In this document: positions 56,636-64,000 of the stretch, one piece after another
How the letters are laid out: each line of letters opens with the position of its first letter
Position numbering within the stretch: position 1 is the stretch's first letter
Assembly (NCBI GenBank): GCA_964059195.1
Contig: CAXKWD010000001.1
Location: forward strand, 216,326,484-216,390,483
From: Ectobius pallidus
Taxonomy: Eukaryota; Arthropoda; Insecta; Blattodea; Ectobiidae
DNA: 64,000 bases
Direction: 5' to 3'
Notes under the pieces: generated by a model
Database searches by the model: none
The model's input: the letters and a program-made list of their open reading frames with translations, nothing else
What the model was told of the DNA's origin: nothing
Position numbers and translations under genes: made by a program

Positions 56636-56728
56636 CTTTCATGAAAGTTGTTATGAAATCTACTATCATCGTGTAAACTAGCCTTAATATGACAGCTATA
56701 AATTTAAAATTAATATCTTTGTACTCAC

Positions 56729-56826
56729 TCGGGAGCTCGGCCAGGAAGATGTCATGCAGTGCCATGAATTCTTCTTCAGGAGACATGTTGGCTGAACCAA
56801 AGGAATCATTTTCAGGCCACACCTCT
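56729..56826 (-). CDS. timeout: timeout internal exon, third of three
   Basis: This 98 nt exon has an acceptor ending TTATTTTCAG before 56826 and a CCCGA/GTGAGT donor after 56729. Its first A completes an Arg codon. Then come 32 codons beginning EVWPENDSFGSANMSPEEEF and ending LAELP, and one spare base. Human TIMELESS has REVWPEGDVFGS and ISPEEE at the same place, so the order and spacing of conserved blocks are preserved across all three exons. I found no later exon in the window: the next TIMELESS block (the LDYLKRF and HTNHC region) was looked for by eye on the minus strand down to 36 kb and not seen. Confidence 0.88.
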
Positions 56827-57251
56827 CTGAAAATAAGTTAACATAAAACATAATTAATTTCATGAGGCAATATGACATGGAACAGTGGATTGCATGCACA
56901 ACTCCTGCATTAGGATTCCAGATTTCTTAAATCTGTACTTTACTGTTGGAACTAAGAACAATGATATACAACCCCTAATCAGTGTGGATATTAAATTTGA
57001 TCACAGCTGCCAAATTAACACTTAATCACATAAATGTTTCTATCCTCAAAAATATCTATTTAGCTCACGAATCAGTGACCAATCTGGTGTAAGGAAGTGT
57101 AAAAAAACAATCAACCAGTGCTGCCTATTGTTTTAATAAGTACCAGATTGGTATTATTTAATTAATGAAGGAAGTTTACACAGTGAAGTTATTAAATATG
57201 TAAGCATATGAGTGGAGACTTAATACACTGAACTTCACAAAATTTGTACTA

Positions 57252-57292
57252 ACCTGGACCGGTTTCGGGATTATAACTTTACCCCATTTTCA
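57252..57292 (-). ncRNA. Degenerate hammerhead-like motif, left arm
   Basis: The minus strand has TTGAAAA in place of CTGANGA, then TGGGG-loop-CCC, GAAA, palindromic CCGG and TC. C3 and G8 are both altered, so cleavage is not expected. Confidence 0.35.
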
Positions 57293-57441
57293 ACGTACTC
57301 CGACTGATGTTTGTGTTGTATGGGCACCCTCCCGCGGACGTCCTATGAACTTCCTGACTAGTTCATCTTCCGTTGGTATTTCAAAGTTCATTAGGTTATC
57401 TGCATTCTTCTGGATAAATACCGTATCTTCTCCCAGACTGT

Positions 57442-57490
57442 CAGTTGAAAATGGGGTAAAGTTATAAACCCAAACCCGGTCCAGGTTAGT
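57442..57490 (+). ncRNA. Degenerate hammerhead-like motif, right arm
   Basis: TTGAAAA, TGGGG-loop-CCC, CAAA in place of GAAA, then CCCGGTCC. More decayed than the left arm. Confidence 0.3.
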
Positions 57491-57540
57491 ACAAATTTAG
57501 TGAAGTTCAGTGTATTAAGTCTCCACTCATATGCCTACAT

Positions 57541-57625
57541 ACCAGATTGGTACTTTCTGAGATTGTGTGGTGGATGCGCAAATGTCTGTCCTTCTGTCTG
57601 TCTGTACGTGCAATAACTCAAATGT
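57541..57625 (+). repeat. Dispersed repeat A, copy 5 (fragment)
   Basis: ACTTTCTGAGATTGTGTGGT and CTGTCTGTCTGTACGTGC match the left part of the family. Confidence 0.5.
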
Positions 57626-57854
57626 GCTTAAACTAAAATTATAAAACATGCGAGAAAATGAAAGTGATAAAACTAAAATTATAAAATTATGTCGAAAGTT
57701 GGTTGTGATTGGTTGAAATTAAACATATTCTTATTTTGGACTGGTCACAGTTTCATCAGCTAAAGAGTCATAATAATATTACCCAAAGATAAAAACAATA
57801 ATAATAGAGATGATGGCAATGATAATCCTGCTGATAAATGAATAACAACAACAA

Positions 57855-57855
57855 C

Positions 57856-57905
<50 letters not shown>
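57855..57905. repeat. (AAT)n microsatellite
   Basis: About 15 AAT units preceded by AAC units. Confidence 0.85.
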
Positions 57906-57907
<2 letters not shown>

Positions 57908-58111
57908 GCTCATAGATAAAACTGCAAAAAAAATAACCAAAGTCAAGAAAGAGTGGTTCCAAGTCAAAATCAAAACCAAACAAATGATTCAGATCAGTGA
58001 AGACGAGAGAAAAGCAAGATCAGAAAGAATGAAGCAATACTGGGCTAAAATTAAAACACAAAACATTAAGAAGTGATTGATTCAACGTACCCCAAAGTTG
58101 GGTGAAATGGA

Positions 58112-58112
<1 letters not shown>

Positions 58113-58174
<62 letters not shown>
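58113..58174. repeat. (AAT)n microsatellite
   Basis: About 20 uninterrupted units. Confidence 0.85.
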
Positions 58175-58175
<1 letters not shown>

Positions 58176-59036
58176 CACTGCACAGTGAATAGAGTTTTGT
58201 ACACTCTTTATAAGCCATGAAGTAGATACGGAATAGAATGCGAACCAGTTCCATACATAAGCATGACCGGAATATGAAACCAAACATATGCACACCGTGG
58301 ATATCTCTGCACTGAATAAAATATGACCTCCCGTGCCCAAGTTAAGAGTGTTATGAATTGAATAGAGCAGCATCAATATCCCAGCTACTCCCAAGCTAAT
58401 CCCATTCCCGGGCATCTATCAAAAGGCTGCAGGCTTCATTTAGAGATACCAAGAATTAAAAATAAAAATACAGGAGGATAACTCATGACACGGAGAGCAT
58501 ACATTATGTATGAGGCCAGCTTCTGCAGCTTGCACAAACTTATCTCCTTCCTGGTTGGTTTCCACTATTCATTACATGAATGTAAAATCTCTATTAATTT
58601 TATGTGACTTCATTTAGGTAAAAACTTCTCTACGGAAACTCTTTTATCACTGCCTGTTGGCAGGGAACATAATACATTAAAAAGTTTGGAATAATTATGT
58701 GAAATGAAAACTTAATCCGTAGTGTTTGAACTTTCATATCAAAACATATTTTGTTTCCTATATGCATACATCTACCTTTTATCATGGTTTTTCATTCTGC
58801 TATTATTTACGCATCGTAAAATATTGAATTGTAGGGCTAAGATATCAGTGATGTTCAGTTTTACGGTGAATAAATTGAAACTGAAAGAGATATTCCACCA
58901 ATTTTATGCAAAAATAAAACCTTGTACAATATATATTATGGTTTGTAACACACTTACATTTCACTTTTTATAGTTATAGCTGTAGCTGAGGATGATCACA
59001 ATGGTGATTGAAACTACGTACTCCTAAGGTAATAAC

Positions 59037-59684
59037 TAGGGTTCGGACATTTATGACATGTCATATTTTTATCCTGAACTCTGTTCTTGCTTCAAACACA
59101 AATTAAACACGAACTGCACACTTATTATCCTAATTGGACCATTTTTATTTTGCAGATAAAGTCATATTTTGGTCTTTTTTGTGGTCTTGGTCATATTTTG
59201 GCTGTATTTGTAATTTAAAGTCATATTTCAGTTGCAAGTTTGGTAAAAAAAACACAATTATACAGTGTACGTACTACATGGTCGTGTTAAATTTGAAATT
59301 TATTTAATTAATTCAATGATTATGCCAAATTAATAGTAACTTAAATTTTAAAATTAATGCAATTGTTCATATTTAATAGGGACATGCAAGGTCTACAAAA
59401 TATTACGAGTAGGCTACTTGGAGCTGAAGAAGCGAGCAAACAGGAGAACATTTTTTTAAATAGAAGTTCATCACAAGTAAAACTCAAAATTGTTAAAAAG
59501 TGATTATCTGACTGAATTCATGTGATTGATTCATGTTCAACGTTTAAATTGAGTCATTTGTTTTTTTGAAAATGTTACTTTTATTAGGTCATATTTTGGA
59601 TTTTTGGGTTATATTTAATAATTTTTAAGGGAATCTTTGAAGTTATATTTTCAACTTTTTTAGGTTATAAACATACCAACCTTA
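59037..59684 (+). mobile_element. hAT-type non-autonomous element, TAGGGTT family, copy 2
   Basis: Ends are TAGGGTTCGGACATTTATGA and ATAAACATACCAACCTTA, with a perfect 8 bp duplication GTAATAAC at 59029-59036 and 59685-59692. GTCATATTT motifs are iterated. It confirms the family definition for 38733-39392. Confidence 0.85.
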
Positions 59685-59964
59685 GTAATAACTATAAAAA
59701 GTTAAGTTTAAGTGTGTTACAAACTATAATATACATGTTATGACTTCAATGTATCCTTCCCAATATCAGTATCTACCTTGTACATTAATTACATAAAAGA
59801 GTTTACATTCAAAGCAGCTACACAGAAAGCAAAAAGAAACAGAGAAGAAAGAAAGAAAGATTTGTAGACAGATATAACGGATGGAAGGAATAAAGAAATA
59901 TTAAGAGGAGAAAAAAACTTCAATGAAAGGAAAATTGGTTAGAAGAAAGATAGGGAAAAGAAAT

Positions 59965-60530
59965 TACCATAGGTAATCCCAAGAGAGTTGACGAGTTTCA
60001 TGAGCTCGTCATGAGCTCGTCAACTCGAGTTGGATTTATTAAGTCTATTCCATGAATAAAAATGTAACGGATTATACAAATAATAATTACTTTTGTGCTT
60101 TGTTGTATAAAAACAAAACTAACAGCAGCTAGATCACAGCGTACTATGAATCAACCATCTGTGAATCGATTCGAGTTACCATGTGGTAACCAGTGCTACC
60201 AATGGTGCATATAAGACATAGTTAACTTCATTCAGGTAACATGAACTGGCTTGCTCCAAATCGAGATTGTTTTTTTAATCAATGTACATTTCTATTATTT
60301 CAATTTCCAAACAAGTTATGTTGCATAAAATTATCTGTTTTCGTGCTGTTTAATGACAACAAGTGACATATTAATCAGTGTACACTGACACTTTCGTCCA
60401 GTAACGAGTAGACGGTTTTACCCAATAAAATACCATCCTTGGAATTCCTACAAGAATATTGTAAGATAAACGTCCGTGATTGTTCTATATCCAAGGAACT
60501 GCTAAACATTATTGGTCAATAATATGAGTG
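59965..60530. repeat. Dispersed repeat E, copy 3
   Basis: Matches 54530-55160. It also has GACGAG...CTCGTC inverted motifs near 59993-60025. Confidence 0.5.
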
Positions 60531-61578
60531 GAATAGTCGGTGGAAACTTGTTAGCATGTTCCTCATTACCATTTTTTCCTGCATAGTACAACTGTTTTTG
60601 AAAGTATCAATCCCAATCTGACTAATTACATGTTTGAATATTCCTTTGACATGTTTCAGTTTCTCGCTTAGTGCATTCACATTTGGCTCTCCAACCACAT
60701 GTTGCAAAACATGACCAATAAATGTAATTTACATAAGAAACAAAAAAGTATACAAAATTCATTACCTGTAGCTGTACACTATGCAGCAAGCACAATTACT
60801 TACATATTAAATTGTGTGTCTTAATTGCTATTTTATTTTATTTTATTTTATTTTATTTCAAAACACTCAGCACAGTTAGAAGAAAATAATAAACACTAGT
60901 ATGAGTTGTATTTATACGCTGCCATCTAGGCTCTACAAGCATACAATGGGGTAATGAGCATTGTGCCAGAGGATGAGAGTCATCAACTTTGAGGCCATAG
61001 CCTTAGGCTGGCCGAGAGGCAGCGAGAGCAAGTTCCTGGAGTTTTGAAATGAAAACTTCCGTTAGTACATTGCAATGGAATTGCAACTCTGCAATTGTCA
61101 GCCACCATACAGAAAAACAGAAGAGGCAAAGTTCAAACTGAATAACAACTGGTAGAGGAAACAACAGATCATTCACATGATGCATTTTTTGGAGAGAGAA
61201 TTTATGACTAGAAATCTTTCATACACAAGCAGGAAAATTATGCATGCATTTTCCTCCCTGAATTTAATTTCAAAATTAAGGACAAGGAAGTTTTGTGAAG
61301 GAAAATATTATGGGATACATGAGAAATGTTTTACTTACTTTAATCTAAATTGTTACAGTTCAAGCTTGATCTAGTCGTTTGAAAATGAAAATCCATACTT
61401 CTTGTTTTAATTTCCACGAAAAGATCAATAATTTTTTCCTTGATCTGCCATGGTTAAAGTTTTCTGTTAAATAAAAGAACCGAAAAAAAATAGAATAGCC
61501 GGAAACAAGATAATAATCTGATTCTACACTTTGTCACATTCAGGAATATGGTATATGGTTTTAAGCACAACACAGGCA

Positions 61579-61602
61579 TGGGGGGGGGGGGGGAGGGGGG
61601 GC
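61579..61602. repeat. Poly-G tract
   Basis: About 22 bases, nearly all G, with one A. Confidence 0.8.
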
Positions 61603-62139
61603 TACTACCTTCCACTAATATGCCAGGGTAGGCACTGTGGTAGCGACAGTGATCTTTCTCTCCCTCACTGCCAGCGGACCGGCCGTGGCATGCACACAAC
61701 AGTCAAACATCACATCACTGGAACTGTGAAGCACACAGTTCCATACAAAGATTTTCTTTTCTCTTTTTAATAAACTGGGGGACGGCTACTGGCATTAAGC
61801 TTAAGTATTATATATTGTACAAGTTTAAAGAAAGAAGTAAAGAAAAAATGACTCATTATACTAAATGTTATCGATAATAATAAGTAAAAATAGGGGGTGC
61901 TGCAGTTCCACAGCGCCTATAAACGAGCCACCACTGGTAGATTTGTAGCATTCAAAATTGGAGTGCCCATTAGATTTGAATGCAGTAACTTTGATAATTT
62001 AACGCTGGAATATTACCGGTACCCACAGACACGGACTGAAGTTAATATAATATTTTGACACTATTGCAGTGACCATTAGATTTAACGGTGCATTACATTC
62101 AAATAAATACGGTAGTTTTCTGTGAGAGATTAAACTCAC

Positions 62140-62220
62140 CTTGCTGCTCGAAGCAATCCTACAGCTTCTTCATATTCATGTTCTCGGAGTAACCTTTGAA
62201 TACGCACCATAGCATCTGCC
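62140..62220 (-). CDS. timeout: timeout internal exon, second of three
   Basis: This 81 nt exon has an acceptor ending TTTAATTTCAG before 62220 and an AAG/GTGAGT donor after 62140. Its first G completes the AA left by the upstream exon, giving Lys. It then encodes ADAMVRIQRLLREHEYEEAV and GLLRAA and leaves AG, which the next exon completes to Arg. The joined text DAQKADAMVRIQ resembles the helical stretch of vertebrate TIMELESS containing AEAMVRIQ and LLRSAREVWPE. The exon is too short to be found as a long open frame; it was recognised from protein similarity and splice phase. The intron separating it from the upstream exon is 1308 nt. Confidence 0.88.
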
Positions 62221-63528
62221 CTGAAATTAAGTAAAAACCATGGTATACATTGATTTAATAAAAAAAATTTAAAAAAAACAGTATTCATTGATACAATAAA
62301 TAAAATCAATTTCTGTATAGGCTGTTTTATTTTTTAAAAATATAAAAACACTTTCTTAAGGCTAGTTTACACGATGACACTAGGTTTCGTAACCACTTTC
62401 TTGAAAGTGATTTCATGAAACTAATTACACACATTTTCTTTCCAATGTAACCACACATTTCATGTTATTTCTGAAGTTCAGGTTGTTAAAATCCCATATA
62501 AACGTTTGAAACACGTATGAATACAGGCATTTCACAATTTCCTCACTTCCCATTTTAATTGACGAAACGCGAACAAGCTAAATAAGCGTAAAATATCAAA
62601 ATTACTATTATAGTTTCCTGAAAAGTTGGAATCAGACGAAACTGCGTACTTTCGTAACTCATTGTCGCCAGTACATCTAGCGCTTGCGCATTCAAGCAAA
62701 AAACAGTTGCGAAACTTACTTACGAAACCTAATTTCGTCGTGTAAACTAGCCTTAAGACTAAAAAATTCTGTATCCCTGGAAGATGTCAAACTGAGGTTC
62801 TACTGTACATCGTGTTCCCACCTCAGAAATGAAATTTGCCAATTTGCAAAGATCTGTATTTCTTCAACACTTCAAGGAATTTTTCACTAATTTAAGGCCA
62901 GTATGAAACTTCCTAGTCGATATAGGTAGAGGCAGCTATTTTTGTTGACCATTGTGGATTGTTAAAGCCCATCTAGTTTATGGACCAAATTTTTATTCCT
63001 GAAATACCAGTAGTTATTTATGTTATTTTGAATATTGTAATTGATTAATAGGTACACGATAATAGGACCGTAGTAGGAATAAAAATATTTGTAGTGGTTA
63101 AAATGAATTGCTAATTATTTATTTGTACAAAAGGGAAGTGAATGATAATGACATCTGGTGATATCCTGTATAATCTCTTGAACGTTACAAGACCCAATTT
63201 TTTACCGTAATGATACTAGTCTGTAAAATTAAACTTTATATAGATGGAGAGAGTTCTGTTAAACAATCTTTACGAATCAAAATAACATAAAAATGTTTAC
63301 AGTCATTTTAATATACTTTTTGCCATTTTTATTTAATTTTGTCAACAATTTTGCTATTTTTATTAGGAAAAATGCTTAGCATACACTAATTTCAATTTGT
63401 GTGGTACGTTTTGTTCAATTATGACATAATTTTGCTGAAAGATGAATAATTTCCCATTTTTAATGGAATTTGTTATATACTTTGCAAAATATAGAGACCT
63501 TTATCATGCGCGAAAAAACAATTCTTAC
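62221..63528 (-). other. timeout intron (1308 nt)
   Basis: The intron has GTAAGAA and TTTCAG ends. It contains a short inverted-terminal MITE at 62359-62753 and otherwise AT-rich sequence with no coding signal that I can recognise. Confidence 0.85.
62359..62753. mobile_element. MITE with AGGCTAGTTTACACGA ends, short copy
   Basis: Ends are AGGCTAGTTTACACGATGAC and TTCGTCGTGTAAACTAGCCT. Outer flanks are TTA and TAA, forming TTAAGG/CCTTAA palindromes. Internal homology to the long copy includes GTTTCGTAAC and the reverse of its left part. Confidence 0.65.
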
Positions 63529-63688
63529 TTTTGTGCATCAATATCTTGATCCGAAGCAGCATCAAATGGCACCACATCTGGTATCTCAGATGTTCCTTGC
63601 AGAACTACAGATAATTGTGGTCCTACTTCATCCCATAATTCCTCTGGGTTACGAGCCTGGGCAGTTTGTTGTGAAGCAGCATTTGATT
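63529..63688 (-). CDS. timeout: timeout (Timeless-2) internal exon, most upstream of three in window
   Basis: This 160 nt internal exon lies on the minus strand. A pyrimidine-rich acceptor ending TTTCTTTCAG precedes 63688 and a GTAAGAA donor follows 63529. It holds 2 nt of a split codon, 52 full codons and 2 nt of the next. The peptide runs from SNAASQQ through PEELWDEVGPQL and VVPFDAASDQDIDAQ. From memory of the family, human TIMELESS has an equivalent stretch, with VVPFDAAS followed shortly by EAMVRIQ, roughly midway along its ~1200 residues. TIMELESS/TIMEOUT works with TIPIN at replication forks; in Drosophila timeout also has a minor role in light entrainment. Upstream exons must lie beyond the right edge. 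Canonical circadian timeless is less likely, because the match is to the TIMELESS/TIMEOUT type and 2mit is the neighbour. Confidence 0.88.
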
Positions 63689-64000
63689 CTGAAAGAAAGA
63701 GGACATATTTCAGTATTTACTTGGGCGGGCTGCTAATCATAAAATCTTTGCAGAAATCTCTCTTGGGATTCCTGGCAAGCTTGAAATGTTATTTATTTAT
63801 GACTTTTGGATGTGAACTGTGACTCAATTTTCAAGAAATTTAGTATGAAAGTTGAAAACAGATAGTTTCATACAGGAAATTAGAAAGACAGGAGACGAAA
63901 AAAGAGACTGACTGCAGAAACTTAGCGGAAGCAAATGGTTAAAAAATGTCCAGCTTTTTATTAATTAATTTTAATATTTATGATAATTATTTTAAGTTAC

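Larger units (their letters stand above)
55638..56684. mobile_element. MITE with AGGCTAGTTTACACGA ends, containing a MADF-like fragment and a Helitron
   Basis: Ends are AGGCTAGTTTACACGAAGAA and CATCGTGTAAACTAGCCT, flanked by TAA. The same ends bound 62359-62753. PIF/Harbinger is possible given the 3 bp TAA flank and MADF-like content; a TTAA-targeting family is the alternative. A Helitron at 56076-56635 interrupts it. Its right end is 44 bp from the timeout donor at 56728. Confidence 0.6.
35878..56728 (-). other. Visible part of a very large timeout intron hosting 2mit
   Basis: The GTGAGT donor at 56728 opens an intron for which no acceptor-linked timeout exon is recognisable further left in this window. 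If that holds, the intron is longer than 56 kb and contains all of 2mit on the opposite strand. Most of the identifiable content is transposon-derived. I did not find an exon, but small exons can be missed by eye, so the length is an inference. Confidence 0.6.
57154..57539. mobile_element. Second Penelope-like inverted repeat, in timeout intron
   Basis: Arms of ~94 bp (57200-57293 and 57445-57538) face each other around ~150 bp. A 13 bp direct repeat, TACCAGATTGGTA, flanks the unit (57141-57153 and 57540-57552). Each arm carries a structure laid out like the hammerhead at 17779 but with damaged core bases. The right flank is dispersed repeat A sequence. Confidence 0.5.
56827..62139 (-). other. 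timeout intron (5313 nt)
   Basis: The intron has GTGAGT and TTTTCAG ends. It is filled with repeats: a Penelope-like inverted repeat (57154-57539), two ATT microsatellites, a hAT-type element with a perfect target duplication (59037-59684), a dispersed repeat (59965-60530) and a poly-G tract near 61580. From 60530 to 61570 and from 61800 to 62139 I see only AT-rich sequence and short unconvincing frames. Confidence 0.8.

Noticed and set aside
60516..60720. 63-codon minus-strand frame that might be an extra timeout exon
   Set aside because: The flanking exons already join in phase and match the contiguous TIMELESS sequence; this frame resembles nothing in that family and overlaps dispersed repeat E.

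Overview
This window is insect nuclear DNA: AT-rich, intron-containing and crowded with transposable-element debris. The mix of hAT, Tc1/mariner, pogo-like, Helitron, LINE, Penelope-like and tRNA-derived SINE sequences suggests a large polyneopteran genome. A cockroach or other blattodean is my best guess, but the species is inferred from repeat style only.

Two host genes can be supported. On the minus strand at the right end, three exons (63529-63688, 62140-62220, 56729-56826) splice in consistent phase with canonical GT/AG sites. Together they encode about 111 residues of the middle of TIMEOUT (Timeless-2, the insect orthologue of vertebrate TIMELESS, a replication-fork protection protein with a minor clock role). 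On the plus strand, one long coding exon (32875-35877) encodes a 1000-residue single-pass leucine-rich-repeat membrane protein. I identify it as 2mit, the gene known in Drosophila and honeybee to sit inside a timeout intron in the opposite orientation. The window therefore appears to show the conserved host/nested pair, with a timeout intron that runs from 56728 leftwards, probably past the window edge. A CpG-rich patch near 31.4-31.8 kb and a predicted 5'UTR intron (31891-32840) form the likely 2mit promoter and leader.

The rest is mainly repeats, many with exact ends and target-site duplications. 0.5-4 kb: a dispersed repeat, a hAT fragment and two Helitrons. 5-10 kb: hAT and mariner elements, one with a hAT nested inside. 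10.9-15 kb: Helitrons, a pogo-like element, a nested hAT stack and a LINE tail. 16-23 kb: SINEs, a Penelope-like palindrome carrying two hammerhead ribozymes, a hAT inside a SINE, LINE reverse-transcriptase debris and pogo-like MITEs. 23-31 kb: an unclassified repeat, a composite mariner and a Helitron tail. 37-46 kb: SINEs, hAT, Crypton-like and LINE remnants, and a perfect palindrome. 46-57 kb: MITEs, a fold-back mariner, ATT microsatellites and a MITE with a nested Helitron. The timeout introns at 57-63 kb carry a second Penelope-like inverted repeat, a hAT element and a MITE.

The most notable items are the conserved timeout/2mit arrangement, the 330-11-330 bp Penelope palindrome with a well-formed hammerhead ribozyme in each arm, and a mariner fold-back whose centre is a duplicated hairpin.
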